Positions 10,716 through 22,990 are shown, counted from the first letter of the stretch. The stretch is 64,000 nt of DNA from Tetrastigma voinierianum (GCA_016808115.1 JAEQBH010009449.1:158558-222557), one strand, 5' to 3'. Program-made: numbers and translations. Notes: generated by a model from the sequence alone, not told the origin.

Positions 10716-11608
10716 CTCAATCATTAAAAGCGCAAATGGGACCCAATTTTAGGATCGAGATCTGAATCGCATTTTAACCAGTAGCGCTGGAACAGCGCAA
10801 GATTGACATCGATCTTGAAGACGAGTCTGCGATTTTATTTTTTCTTTGTTTTGGATAATAGAACGATGTTTTATATATCATATATTGGTATTTTCTTATT
10901 CATGATTTTCTAGATCTATACTTAGGGTCTTGCTAACCCCACGTTTGAATGGATTAAAGTTTATTAATTTATATTATCTTCGATTTGGCGATTCATTATC
11001 ATCTCGCTTTACATCCGGGGATCAATTACATGGTGATGTTCACAATAGTATTGATCATACTGAGATCCTAGATTCGAGAGATGAGGATAACTAGGATAAG
11101 TGAGTAGAGAAATTTCCTTGCTGATTCTAAGAATGTAGAGATATCTCTCCCGATCCCGGCGTGTGGCAATTAAGGTTAGAACATTTAAGCATTTGAGTAC
11201 CGAAATGGGGGCAGTAGATACACTAACTCTACTAGCGAGATAAAGAATACACCCTGAGAGGGTATCTCGTAAGCAAGATCACCTTGCCATTAATAAATCA
11301 TAAATAGACCGACACATCATCTTTGGGTGGTACAATCATCTAGGTATAAGGTGGGGAGACATAACCCTAGTCTCCATTACATAGTAATTCATTCGTGATC
11401 ATTTTATTTATTTTAATTTACGGCATTAGTACCCTTTTACACAACACGTACATCCGCATAATATGTGTGAAAAAGCAATCAGAGTCAACCTCACCTATCC
11501 TCGTGGATCGATATCCGTACCATTGGTACACTATATTACTGTGGCGACGCGCGTACTTCATACAAGACATAGGCGCATTTTACACAACACGCTGCCTCAC
11601 TGCTTTTT

Positions 11609-11627
11609 TGATGCCATTGTCGGGATA
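11609..11627 (+). other. Primer binding site, tRNA-Asp type (Athila)
   Basis: TGATGCCATTGTCGGGATA matches the Athila primer site TGGCGCCGTTGCCGGGGA with transition-like differences and indels. It follows a T-run immediately after the LTR, as in other Athila elements. The changes are mostly G to A or C to T, fitting decay at methylated cytosines or base-calling errors. Confidence 0.75.
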
Positions 11628-11989
11628 GGTTTAAAGGACAGAGAATACAACAATTAGATATTACTCGAATTTCGTTTTTATTTGTTTTTACAAGTGCCGG
11701 TAATCTGGTCTTGTTGTTTCGTGTGATTGCTAGATTTCGGGGTGAGTACATGCACCGATCGATCAAGTCAATTTCAACATCCGTTTGATTCTCGAGAGCC
11801 GTAAAGAACTTTGCCACGTAACACGCCGAGAACAGAGAACGGAAAAGATCGGGAATTTCCAGCAAGTACGAGAACAATTAAGAGCAGGATCTTATATCGA
11901 GCAAAACGAGGCATGTGAGACTTAAATAATAATCTAAGGAATCAAGCACCCAAAGCCGTTTATATAGCCGATGATCCATTCATGTTAAG

Positions 11990-13150
11990 TGAGGAGTTTG
12001 CACTACCACTCATCAAGAAACTGGGACAATGAGGTAGTTGATCGATTCGTGCAAACAACTTCGAAGCAGTCACTACTTTACGATGCTTTTAACATCTTGT
12101 TCCACTCTGGTCAGTTTAATGAGAACTAAATACGCATTCAATTAACTTCCTCAGTCACACACATCAAGTACAATGGAGTGTTACTGAAGAAGCACTGTGT
12201 CGAGATCAAGCTCCACTCCTCACCAGAGATGTGAGCCAAGCATTGGTTAACAAGTCACCAGATTCGGCCACCGCCACGGAACGATTTAGTGCAAAAATTC
12301 CTGACCAAATTCTTCCCACTAATTGCACAACTTGTGCAAGAGATCAATACTTTTGGGCAAACTAGAGGGGGGAGAACTCAAGCAGAAATCGGACAGATTT
12401 CACTGTAAATTATTAAGGAAGTGCCCACATCACGTAGACTCCACCAGATGGATTTGAAACCATTACCTTCTATAATGGTCTCCGAGAACTAACGGTAACA
12501 AAGATCGGGTTGTTTCCCTACCAGGAGCACTAATTCTGGCAAACCACATACCGTTTATGAAATTGAAGCGATACGTGGACTAACACAAATCAATGAAGCT
12601 CAGTGGAGAAGACTACACCAAAGAAAGTGAATGGGTGTATGGATAAATGAGGTTCCTGGGCATCTGCGACCATAACAGACAATCTTGGCCATGGGGCCGA
12701 TTAGACAATGTTGCACGGGTAAATACACAAACTAACCCCATGGGAGTTGTGTGGAATTCTGGAGGATGAAAGACAACAGTAATGTAATGCCAACAGAAAC
12801 TAAACAGTAGAGCGTCCCGGGTATGCCGAGTCTGAATCAGCCAATCACGCAGCTAAGGATGCGATGGGGAAACAATTACGACAAAACGCGTCAAGGTGGC
12901 GACAATCAGAATCCACGCTAAAATAATCAAGGGTATGGATGGAGGAACAACTGAGCAATATGCTATCAAACTTGTGCCATGGAACCACCTCCCTTCCTTG
13001 AGAAAAGTGTGGATTTGTGGTCTCTCGCTTTAAATGCCGAATTACACTAAATGCCATGAATGAGACTACATGGCCAGCAAAGCAACAAGCCACCAATTGA
13101 ACAACTCGTTTACAGCCGCAACTGAGGTATGGACGTGGGCCAATGGCTAA
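11990..13150 (+). pseudogene. Athila gag region (frameshifted)
   Basis: Broken plus-strand frames include VQKFLTKFFPLIAQLVQEIN near 12290, which matches the Athila/Ty3 Gag capsid block LTKFFP...LRNEI. A degraded KCPHHG...FYNGL block follows near 12420-12480. The order and spacing fit a Gag capsid. Frames change about every 20-60 codons and no continuous protein remains. Confidence 0.7.
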
Positions 13151-14500
13151 TCTACCACAGTAGCAGGCAAACTGTGTTCTTTACTAAGCAATTCAAAAGT
13201 AAACTCAAGAAGAGATGAATGAAACACGTTAAAGCAATAAGGTTTAGAAGGCAGAATTGAAACATGTGCACAACCCTCAGCTTGTAGAGGAGGTAGAGCT
13301 CGAGAAGGCCATCTGCACATCAGCGATCATGGCAGAAGGAAATGCCCTCAGCAGAATGGCCGGCAGAAACACATCGGTTAAGACAATCTACCGGGGTTCA
13401 TATCCATAATCGCCGCAGCGCCATGTCGATAAGCAGTCACTAACGCGGCGTTAAAAGTTACACATCAATATCCCATTTGTTGATGCCCCGAGAAGATGCC
13501 CACCATGGGAAATTTATGAAAGCACATTCCGCCTCGTAAGAGTTATCGGGCTGATTTCCTCAACAATTAACTTAACTGAGGAATGCTGCCATATCGTGAG
13601 GAGTTTCGCCGCGTGTTTAAAGACTCCGTAGCTTCATTATTCCATGCACCATTGAAATGCTATCTCAGAGAGCTCCCTCAGGATTCTGGTGCCAACATCA
13701 ATCCATGCTCCTTATCCATTTTTAAACTTCAGATTAGTGAAACCCGCCCAGCAGCCTCCACACTTCAGCTTTGTTTCTATGTGATCTTGAAGCATCCTGA
13801 GAGTGGGTAATGTAAGATGCCCAAGAAGGATGCTTGAGTCTTTTGGAAGCAGATTTCATTGTATTAGATATGGAAGGAAGATAAAGAAATGTCCATCATC
13901 TCTGGTAGAACTGCTTTTGCAACCATGGCAATGACTGATGTCTAGAGGAACCTAAATCAGAGTGCAGAATATTTGGTTTGAAGTTCAACTGTCTGTCGCG
14001 TATGACATCCGGCGAAAAGTGATATGTGCTTCATGGAAGAAATACGAGAGGCTACAGGGTAGTTCAGCCAAAGCGGTCTCACTCTCCACCGGGAGGCTAG
14101 CCTAGTAGAGAAATGGATTCTCGAGGAACATTAATAAGAGTGAGGAATATGTTAAATGGATTTATCTTCAATTTTAATAGGAGAAATGATTTCAATCTTT
14201 AAAGTATGGAGAGCTTAAAACGCTTTGGGGCAAGCATTCTGGTGGGAACAACCAAGATGGAACAAAACTCTAACAGACATTTGAAGTGATGTGGCTACCG
14301 GTAAGATCCACTTACCGCATTTATTCAATCATCAATGATCAACTCAGAAGAGGAGAAGTTATTTAGGTCCTTAGAGACCGCAAAAACGGTAGCTCGGGTG
14401 GTCTTCTAGCCGATTTAGCGGCGGATTCGCTTCCATGCATGCACCAGATTTGAGTTCAGAAGATGGGATAACCTTCAATGAAGCACGAGAGGCTTAATCC
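13151..14500 (+). pseudogene. Athila gag end, protease and linker (poorly readable)
   Basis: The region lies between recognisable Gag and reverse transcriptase and should hold the zinc knuckle and protease. The only sizeable open stretch, 13583-13810, has no motif I can assign. The call is positional. Confidence 0.4.
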
Positions 14501-14504
14501 AATC

Positions 14505-15025
14505 TGGCGAAAGAAGTCGTCCGGAAGGAAGTATTGAAATGGTTGGATACCGCAATTTATCCCGGCTTCGTGATAGTACGGTAAAGTCCTACCAAGTAAG
14601 ACGGCGAAGGGCTGGGAATAACCGGTTATATTCGAGGAATGTAATATAGATACCGCCTTCCTCACCGCTTATCGGTGGAGATTTGGTATTGATTACCTTA
14701 AATCGAACAAAGCCACTTTAAAAGATCATTTCCATTGTCGCTTCTAGATCGGGATGTCAGATCGACAGTCGCCATGAATATTACGCTGGATGGATATTCA
14801 TTAAAATCAAATTTATAGCCCCCGAAGATCAGGAGAAGATTCGATATTCACATGTCCTTATGGGACATTTCGTGATTCGTACGATGTCTTTCGGATCTGC
14901 AAATGCGCACCTTTCTTAACGATCGCATGGCCATTTTTCTCCGATATGAAGCCGAAGACAATCGAAATCTTACGATGGATTTTTCGTATCGTACCATTTG
15001 ATAACCTGCTGAAAAATTTGAGACG
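14505..15025 (+). pseudogene. Athila reverse transcriptase (frameshifted)
   Basis: The plus strand encodes VRKEVLKWLDTAIYP near 14515, matching the Athila block VRKEIIKLLDAGIIYPI. NKATLKDHFH near 14710-14735 matches the RKDHFPLPF block, and PEDQEKIRYSHVLMGHFVIR near 14820-14880 matches PEDQEKTTFTCPYGTFAFRRM. Then comes SANAHLS (for LCNAPATF) and HGHFSPI (for MAIFSDM). These blocks are in the order of an Athila reverse transcriptase, each within a short frame. I could not read the catalytic MDD motif cleanly, so it is disrupted or lies in a miscalled stretch just after 15000. Confidence 0.82.
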
Positions 15026-15299
15026 GTCATGATAAGATGTAGGAGACCAACTTATTACTCAATCTGAGAAAAGCATTCATGAAGGCAGTGGTATCGCATC
15101 ACATCTGATTTAAGAGGAATGTAGGTGATGAGTTTAAGGTCACAATCAAAATTACTCCCACCCTCATCGCAAAGTGGACCATAAGCTCTTTAGCCACATC
15201 GATTCTACAGCGCTCATCAAAAGACTCTTCCATTGCAAAACCGCTGTTTTAACCTTTCCCCGTCCGGCGGATCCCTATTCGAGTTTGATCTGGCAGCGG

Positions 15300-15700
15300 C
15301 TTCAGCGCATTTTCGTGTCAAGGATAAGTCAGACGCTCCATACCATGGCTCCGTGATTGGTCCTTCCATTTGAATCCTATGATTTAAGATTTTGCTGGTC
15401 AAGCAAGAGCCAGTAAACGAGAAAAATTCCAGACCAATATGCAAGTGACTTAAATGATGTTTAATCTAATTATGCCACTACCGAAAGAACTTTGGCTATC
15501 GGCTTTGCTTACGTCTAGGCCTTATATTGATTGGTACATGTAGTAGTCCGTAATACCAGATCATTCTCGCTTACGCCAAATACTTTGGATGACTAAAAAG
15601 ACGCTAATCCCATTAACTGAGATGAGTTTTGTCGCAAGAATTCGATGCCGAGATTAAAGACAAGAAAGGCACCGAGAACCTGTGGCATTATCTTTCACAC
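15300..15700 (+). pseudogene. Athila RNase H (frameshifted)
   Basis: YATTEKELLAIGFAYV at about 15470-15517 is the conserved RNase H block YATTEKELLAVVFA. It is followed by a degraded KYLL...KKDA...RLIRW segment (LTPNTLDD, KDANPIN) and by EIRDKKGTENL, split by frameshifts near 15640-15690. The order after the reverse transcriptase is canonical. Confidence 0.8.
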
Positions 15701-15869
15701 AAAGGCAAAGGATGTTCCAAAGAATGACTACTTCAATGAGAAACTCTTAGCTATTAAAGACAAGAGGGCGCCCATGGTCTTGGTGATGAACTTGGTTTGG
15801 TGGCCTGTGTAGTTTCCTCCCGAGTTTAACTATCAACAGAAAAAGGGTTGATTACTGAAACACTACTTT

Positions 15870-16930
15870 CATTGGGAGGAGCTACCCTTTGGCGTACACT
15901 ACCAATAGCATCCGATGTGCCCGAAGATGGAAATGAACAAAGATAATTAATCACCACTTTCTACTTACAGGAGTGGGATATTTGGTGGCTTATGAATGCT
16001 GAAATCGCGGTATTTCAATCAGGCTTCTATCGTCGACTTATTCAAAGATGCACATCATTTCAGATTCACATGATAAATGCCACCTGAATGGGGTATTTCG
16101 GGGAAAGGATGAACCACCCATGCAATCCCATTCTCCGGAAGTAGAACTCAAGTCACCATGATAGGACTTCACATCATTTCCCCATCTTATAACAACTCCA
16201 TATTCTGTTTGCAGCAGATTATGTTCTCAGCTGGTTAGCCATTCCGACCGCACCAATGATGTCAGGATCACTTTCTTCGCAGCCACGATATCTCAGCCAT
16301 TGAACCTCGAGTAACGATCATAGAGATAATGGTAATTACTGCGAATAAGGTGGTCGATAAGGTCTCATGAGCAATGAGTATACATCGACATCTCTCATTT
16401 ATCACCTGCAATAAACAAAAGCGGTAGGTGCCAAACGAGAAATTCAAGTCCGGTTCTGTAGGAAGATAGGCGATGGCTCCATAATGATTTATTTGCACTA
16501 ACATGCACCGGGCATACCAATAAAGATTTAAAATACCTGGTATGTCACTCCCTTTAGGAACTGCTACGCAAAGCGACTATCTTCCAAAGAAATTAGAGCA
16601 TCGAGCCCATCGGTAACTGCGAACTAATATGATGAATCGGGTCGCGAGAAGCCATCGCTATAAAATGAAGAACTAGATCAATCAGAACGGTTATGAAAAT
16701 GCCTCGCATTTATAAAGTGAAGATAAAAAAGCCTGCAAGTAATAAATACATTACCGCATGAATTCGGCTTTGGACAACAAGTTTCCTTCTTGTTAACCTG
16801 CCAAACTCTTTCCTCGAAACTTAAGCTCAGATTTTGGTCCGCCTTTCATAAAGGATCAAGGTCTTTCCACATGCGCGTAGATTATACATCCTCAGAAAGG
16901 AACATTCACGCTTGCCACCCAACCATCGTG
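15870..16930 (+). pseudogene. Athila integrase (frameshifted)
   Basis: SGFYRRLIQRCTSFQ near 16020-16065 corresponds to the Athila integrase zinc-finger region SGFYWPTLFKDAHxF. YNN(L)HILFAADYV..W near 16190-16240 corresponds to the core-domain block NLYILLAVDYVSKW. Near 16796-16900, SSKLKLRFWSAFHKG and VFPHAR...LYILRKE match the C-terminal block KLKLRWSGPF..VFPHGAVE. The stretch 16300-16780 between them should hold the rest of the catalytic core but is too broken to read. Confidence 0.72.
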
Positions 16931-17331
16931 TTTGATTTTGTGGGGCGAGTTCCAAGCGTATGGTTATCATTCCTTCGACCGAACCACGGTTCAAGAAGCT
17001 GAGTCTACGAGCTCGGGTTCCTTTAGTTAATATTGAGATTCAGTAATACGAAGCAATCTGCAAGATTAAACATAGCGCTTCGAGGCAACCAAGTTTTCAT
17101 GCAATTTTCTTTATGTCTTACTTTAGTTATTATCTCGCTGGGTTATGATGGTTGTTAGGCCAGTCTCAGAATCTAATCATTTTCAGCCGATATTCGTGAC
17201 ACGCGATCGAAGTACGAGAGGATCTATCATGCTCTAGCACGGCGAAAAAGCCCATAGAGTCCATTACACGGAAGGAGTTCTCTGATCTCTGTATAATGGT
17301 TCTTTAATTCGCAATTTTTACCTTCTTTAGA

Positions 17332-17570
17332 CGCCGCGACGCTGGCTCTAACGCCGCTACGCCAATTTTGTATCTTCCTTTTGGAACGCCGCTACGCTGA
17401 TTTTTTGAACGCCTCGAACGCCGCGACGTTGATATCCGCGCGCGCAACGCCGCGACGCTGATTTTGAATGCCTCCGAACGCCGCGGACGTTGATATCCAA
17501 CGCCGCGACGCTGGAAAAGGTCCTCTCTAACGCCGCGACGCCGCCTTAACGCCTCAACGCTACCGCTTTA
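17332..17570. repeat. AACGCCGCGACGCT repeat cluster inside the Athila element
   Basis: About nine to ten copies and variants of AACGCCGCGACGCTG (also AACGCCGCTACGC, AACGCCGCGGACGTTG) lie 15-40 bases apart after the integrase. Links such as GATTTTGAA and GATATCC recur between them. The same motif occurs in both LTRs, so LTR-like sequence is present in the internal region. The cluster is one of the most CpG-dense stretches in the window. Confidence 0.88.
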
Positions 17571-17590
17571 AGGCCAAACACCTCCATTTC

Positions 17591-18720
17591 ATGTTCTTAC
17601 CTTTGCCTCATCCTTCCTCGAATTCTAGCCCCCAAGACAATCTGCCATTCCACACAACCTCGGATTCGAGTCGGGCTTTCCACCGGTCGGAGTACTCATC
17701 GCTTCTCCGACGCCTCCTCCCCTCCACGCCACCATCTTCTCACCTCCCGCCCTTCACCACTTCACGCCACACTCCACTCGGCGGTGCTCACACCGGTCTA
17801 GTCATCCACCTTAGTAGGTTCAGAGTTCATCGCTTATAGCCACTTTGTAGTCCCCACTTAGTCTAGTCTGTGCTCGGGTAGGATCACATTTCTCAGTGGT
17901 CCCAGCACCTCGTTAGTCTCGTTTTCCCAGGCACTCTTGTGTTTCGCCGCATTATCTTAGTCACCGAGTGTGCCACCTTGGTGCTATTCCCTTACATTCC
18001 CTAGGAAGTCGGGCCGCCCTTCCAATGTCCGAAAGAGGTGTCACTTACCGCTGAGTCGAATGAGCTGGCGACCCCACCCTCAAATTACGATGTCACAAAG
18101 TTCGTGAACTAGGCGGTACGCCGATCGGTTTCACCGATCATGAAGAACCGCCCATTTATCACAGTGCGGCCTCATCACCCCGACCTACTTTTTCCACGTT
18201 CATCGTCATGGCGATGGCAAAGATTTCACAACCGCCCCATCCACCGCGACATGAGTGTGGCGGTAATTCGCGCCTTTACCCCGCCCCACGCCGCCAAGAA
18301 AGCTCAGTGAGGAGTACGTCGACTTCCACGCGAGTCGATCGGCGCATTATACCGGGATCATGTCCCATCTGGAGCCGCTTTTTGATCACTTATTAGCGCC
18401 CCGGATTACCCCGAGGTCGGTTCGAAGCTGATTTGGTCGGCGGGGCGAGCGGAAACTGAAGTCAGCCAAGGCCATGCCGCCCACTTCGCGCTAAACATTC
18501 GTCATCTCCTGGCACCCAGACACTATCACGCCGCGGGCTCTTATCCGGCCGACGAACGCGGTGTGAAGTGATGCCTGCCGCGCGCTCCCGCTTCAACTGG
18601 CGCTTACTGGTCTTATACCTTTGATGTTGGGGGGCGGGCTATAAAAGGACGCCTATCCTCCATAACTGAGCGCTAAGATGAATTCTAAAAATTCTTTCTC
18701 ATTTATGGCTTATGCAATGA
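17591..18720 (+). pseudogene. Third coding region of the Athila element (env-position ORF)
   Basis: Downstream of integrase is a GC-rich, formerly coding stretch. It opens with a proline/serine-rich segment (17591-17839: PHPSSNSSPQDNLPFHTTSD...). It continues with fragments such as VTKFVN, KNRPFI, AVIRAF, TRVDRRIIPGS, LNIRHLLAP and ADERGV. These resemble the order of conserved blocks in the putative plant transposon proteins found in the env position of several Athila-like lineages. That family assignment is from memory of block patterns and is tentative. Frames break repeatedly. Confidence 0.5.
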
Positions 18721-20522
18721 TCCAAAAAGTTCTCGATGATACTGAGGCGGTTACACCCCATCAAGGCCATTTCGGGCTTAAGAGAGACAAAACCGGGCAG
18801 GTAATGACTAATTTGTGGGGTTCATGATTCCTACCACTTATCCTGGATATGATCTAGCTTCATCGACTATCAGTCTGCCGATTCCCAAAGCGGGCGATCC
18901 CAGGAGATATCATAGCCCCTCGTCCCACCCACCTCCACCACTCCTCACCACAAAGATCCCACGGAGGCAATAACTCCCTCCGCCCTCATCCGACCCTCGA
19001 GACCCGTGCCTCCCCATCGAGCACTTGATGCTCTCGCTCGGGATGAGACCAGAGCACCGAGTCCTCTCACACAGATGAGGCGCTCGCGCACACGCCAGAG
19101 TTAGCTAACCAGGCCACTATTCTTCTGAAGCAGCAGCCTTCCAGCTCAAATTGGTCAACCCCGGCATTCCACTCACCGCACCGGGCCACCAACTCACAGC
19201 TGACCGTCGATCACTGGGTGAGTTCTCTTCACCCTCTACTGTTTTTCATAGCGTGGGACACCTGATATTTTTGTTTGGTGGTGAGTAAGTCATCTTAGCT
19301 TTGCTGTGATTAGTAATCGTTTTGCTTTGATTTTTATTAGTGTCGAGTTTATTTTGCTTATGCATGTTAGTTTACATTTCTCATGAGTTTACTTCGCTGT
19401 GAATTTTACTTACACCCTCACATCCTAGATATCAGGTTTTGTGTTTAGTCATGTTTGTGTTTTAGGTAGTTCATATAATGTAGTGGTGTCAGGTCTAGGA
19501 ACTCAGATATGATGCCATGCTTTATGGTGACCAAATTTCAGCCGAACCCACTTGTGCCAATAAAGAAAGGCTGTATCGGGTCGCTTCAATGTTCGGAATT
19601 AGGTTGAATAGTGAGGGGAGGCATAGTGAATACCCGGCTATTCAAGAAACCATTTCTCACTGAGCTTTATCACACTCACACAAAGACTTGAAACATGATA
19701 AAAAGTCAAGCCCAACTACTAAGGTCTAAACAAACCTCGGGAGTCTCTAAATACCAAAGAGATGGACACCGTGAATAAAGAGGATTGCCTTCAAGCCCAA
19801 AAGAAAAAAAAAAAAAAAGAAAAGAAAAGAGTTATGACTACTGAGGTGATAAAATATGAGCTTCCAATCTAATCCCTGCACAAATCTAGGGTGGCTCAAA
19901 GCCCACTGCCCCTGTTAACTCGCCGAGTTTACCTGACTCACCTTCATATGTGGGATGTATGACGGAAGTTTCCTGACATCTTGGTAAGGTCCTTAGGTGT
20001 TTAGTTCACTGGTGACGCTCAGACCCACGCCCTGCCCTTTGGGAACCAACTGGTGGGAGTCACCAACTAACTCCCGCCATGATGACACTTGAATACAAAC
20101 TTGCGGGCACTGGTTTTGTTCTATGTAGTGAGTAGATATATTAGGAGGATGCAAACCAAAAAGCCTTATCCTCAGGAGTTGTATTTTCCCAATTGCGAGT
20201 CGAACTGCCTGGGGGCCTAGTCCCAAGTATACACTTTGGTGGGGTCATTCTCATACGCATACAGATCATCGAAAGGCCATTGAATATATCGAGGCTGAGA
20301 CATCGCGACTTCACCGAAGTTCAACCTAGTTCTTCGAATTAAACATATCATGAATCCCGTGAACCTCAAATGTAATCCACAGAGGGTGCGAGTCGGCCTC
20401 CAATTTCGATCCTCTCATCGGGCATTGGCAACATGATCTTCGTGTTAGATTATAGCACATGGAGTGTGTGTTAGGTTTAGAGTCAGCCTGCTTCGGGGAC
20501 AAGCAAGAAACTAAGTTCAGGG
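18721..20522 (+). mobile_element. Athila 3' untranslated region and polypurine tract
   Basis: No coding blocks were recognised here. The region contains proline/serine-codon-rich remnants to about 19220, T-rich sequence, an A-rich/GA-rich run at 19800-19830, and at 20494-20522 the sequence GGGGACAAGCAAGAAACTAA followed by GTTCAGGG. This matches the GACGAGCAA...TAAGTTTGGGGG tract that precedes the 3' LTR in Athila elements. It therefore marks the polypurine tract and fixes the LTR start at 20523. Confidence 0.65.
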
Positions 20523-21746
20523 TGATGAGTGCCTAAAACACTCAGATTGGCGCCCGCTTCGCCTTACGCCGCTGTATTTTATACGGAATACGTAGTTTTG
20601 TGGGTCGGATACCTTGATTTGCGATCGGGTGTGTACGCAGTGCACCGGCAAGTGTGGGTGCAGCTAAAGCAATTCGAAAGCAGCAGGAGGGGCAAAGGTG
20701 GCTAAGGACACGGAACGCCACAAAATCCCAACGCCGCGGCGCCCCAACGCCGCGGACATCCCAACGCCGCGACGCCGAGTCAATATAAAGAAGTCATCAC
20801 GCGAACGCCGCGACGGGCCCAACGTCGCGACGCTCCCAATCGCGACGCCAGCGCGGAGTTTCCTCAATCATTAAAAGGCAAATGAAACTGATCTCGGCGG
20901 ACTGAGACTGGAATCAGACAACTCAGTGCGCAATCCGTAGAGCAAAGATTGACATCATCTTGGAAGACAGCTCCTATGATTTGTATTTTTCTTTGCTGAT
21001 AATGTAATCGATGTTTTATATATCGCTATTGAAGTTTTCTTATTCATGATGTTCTAGGATCTGCTACTCAGGGTCCTTGTTGAAACCCGTCACGCTTGAA
21101 TGATTAAAGTTTATTAATTTATACATTATTCATTGGATTTAGATTCACGGTCATCCTATTACATCGGGATCAATTACATGGTGATGTTCAGCCAAACATT
21201 AAGATGATTTGCTGGCTCAGAGGATCCAGATTCGAGAGATGGAGGATAAATTAGTGATATGAGTGAGCAGCCTTTGGTTGATCTTGAACAGATATTCCCG
21301 ATCCCATGGTGTACTCATGCTAGAATATTTGCTTATTTCCAGGGCTCAGTCAAGTAGAGATACACCGAACTCATTCATGAGATAGCTAATACACCTCGAG
21401 AGAGGGGTAGACTGTGAAGCAAAGATCACTCCTGCCATTAATAAATCATAAATAGATTGAATAATATCATTTTTGGCAAATAACTAATGAAGTGGCAGAA
21501 GATAACCCTGGGCCATTAGTATATAATCATCTTCTCAGAATGCTGAGCTGAGTCAGTTTATATAGTTAGTAATTTTCATACAATACGATATCCAGATTTA
21601 ATATTTGAAAAGTAAATCTCAAAGAGGTCAACTCACCTATCTCGTGTGGATCGATATCCGGTATCACTGCAGCACTATATTATTTTACATTGCAGACTCA
21701 AGGGGGGCGACATAGGCGTACATTTTACACAACACGTTTACCGTCA
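20523..21746 (+). mobile_element. 3' LTR of the Athila-like element
   Basis: It starts TGATGAGTGCCTAAAACACT as at 10412 and can be followed along its length through shared blocks (CAGCAGGAGG, ATATAAAGAAGTCA, GATGTTTTATATATC, ATTAAAGTTTATTAATTTAT, GGATCAATTACATGGTGATG, TTTTACACAACACG). It ends near CCGTCA at 21746, or within the next six bases if TTGGTG at 21753-21758 is the right target-site repeat. Divergence from the 5' LTR is mostly indels and CG-linked changes. Confidence 0.85.
20700..20850. repeat. AACGCCGCGACGCT repeat cluster in the Athila 3' LTR
   Basis: Five or more copies and variants (AACGCCGCGGCGCC, AACGCCGCGACGCCG, GAACGCCGCGACG, AACGTCGCGACGCT) flank the TATA-like element at 20784-20789. 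The arrangement matches the 5' LTR cluster. Confidence 0.8.
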
Positions 21747-21758
21747 TATATTTTGGTG

Positions 21759-21876
21759 AGTGCATAAGCGCGAGGCCAATGCACTATTTTTACTATGTAT
21801 GGGTCTCATGATATGAGACATGTGTTTTCCGCAGAACACTGGTCACCCGGGACCCCCTGTGAAAGGGGGCGCTACA
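21759..21876 (+). mobile_element. 3' end of the LTR interrupted by the Athila insertion
   Basis: The sequence after the Athila 3' LTR ends in GGGGGCGCTACA (21865-21876), which resembles the GGGGCGTTACA terminus of Tekay-type LTRs. Joined to 10194-10411 it would form a continuous 3' LTR end. The two pieces meet at TTGGTG, present on both sides. Confidence 0.45.
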
Positions 21877-22990
21877 AAAAGTGTGAAACCAAAATGGAAA
21901 GCATAAGGATTGGCATTGTGGTACTAAATGAGAAATTCTGATAAAACCCTAATAAACCAAAGTGAAAAAGGCGGGTAAATTGAAAATTGTAAATGATGAC
22001 CATGGTCAAATGATAGCTTAAAATGCTAAAATGAATTTAAATGATAAATGAAAGAAATGAGACCAAAAAAAGAGAAAACGAGAAATGGATTTACCGATGT
22101 GCCAAACATGGCTCTGGAGAGAGATGAGGCGGTTTCGCTGGCACATTCGTCTTTTGAGCTTCATTGTGCAAACGTGAGAGTTTCGTGAGATGGAAAGCCA
22201 GGGTTCTTGTGTGAAGATCAAGAGATTTGTGGGCTTGCTCTTTGCAAGATCTGTGGAAGGAGGAAGAAAGAAGAAAGCTAAGGTCAAGTATTACAAGGAT
22301 TCGAGGCATGTAACTAAGCCTCAGAATGTTATCTGATGTTCAGTTAGAAACCATAATCCATCCATGTTTTGCTCATGGCTGGTTTAGGATGGCATTTGAT
22401 GCCGGGCTGGGAGAGTTTCCCATGATGTATTTTTGAGTTTTGAGAATTTTTGGTGAAAAATCACAAAGAGAGGAAACTAATCAAGATCATGGCCCTTCGC
22501 CACATGTTTAAAGTTGCACCCCTCAGAGTGGCGTAGCTCCACACACAAGCGAGAGGAATCGCTTTACCAGGGGCGTGATGGCCAACCCCTCGGTTCACTA
22601 TGGCGTAGCCCCTGCTACACCGAGGGAAGTGCTTTCACAGAAGTAGCCAGCAAAGCACGCCATGACGGCCACCTGCTCACGCGGGCGCTGATTTTTGCTC
22701 CTCGAACACCTCGTCTGCGACTCGATAGTTTAAGGACCATAATAAATGATTAATGGGGGTCCAAATAAGGATAAAACTAAATGAAAAACACACCGTACCT
22801 TGGCGAGTTCGTGTTCAGGCAGACTTAGTGTCTTAACCCAAGACCGTTAACAAAAATTAATCGGCATTCAATAAAAATGTATAATAATTGTTTATCCACT
22901 AAGAGTGGCATGATTGCTATTGACTAGGATGGGCAGGATCACCTAACCTAAGACTCAGATCATGGAAGGAAACTAGAGCCTGCCACTTCC
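21877..22990 (+). mobile_element. Second long-LTR family, copy A (5' truncated)
   Basis: This segment matches 24310-25290 and continues as 28020-28135. Shared blocks include AAATTGTAAATGATGAC, GAGAGTTTCGTGAGATGGAA, AAGATCAAGAGAT, GGAGGAAGAAG, AAATAAGGATAAAAC and TTGTTTATCCACTAAGAGTG. Its middle (22510-22740) is GC-rich. Copy A lacks the ~110 bases at the TGTAACACC start seen in copy B, so it is truncated or was invaded on the left. Confidence 0.7.

Larger units (their letters stand above)
10412..11599 (+). mobile_element. 5' LTR of an Athila-like Ty3/gypsy element
   Basis: The LTR starts TGATGAGTGCCTAAAACACT and is repeated from 20523. The last shared segment is TTTACACAACACG near 11580, and I place the end at the CA of 11599, just before a T-run and the primer binding site. 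It contains a CpG-rich AACGCCGCGACGCT repeat (10588-10715) and a conserved TATA-like element. The TGATGAG start and the tRNA-Asp primer site are typical of Athila. The exact right edge could shift by a few bases. Confidence 0.85.
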
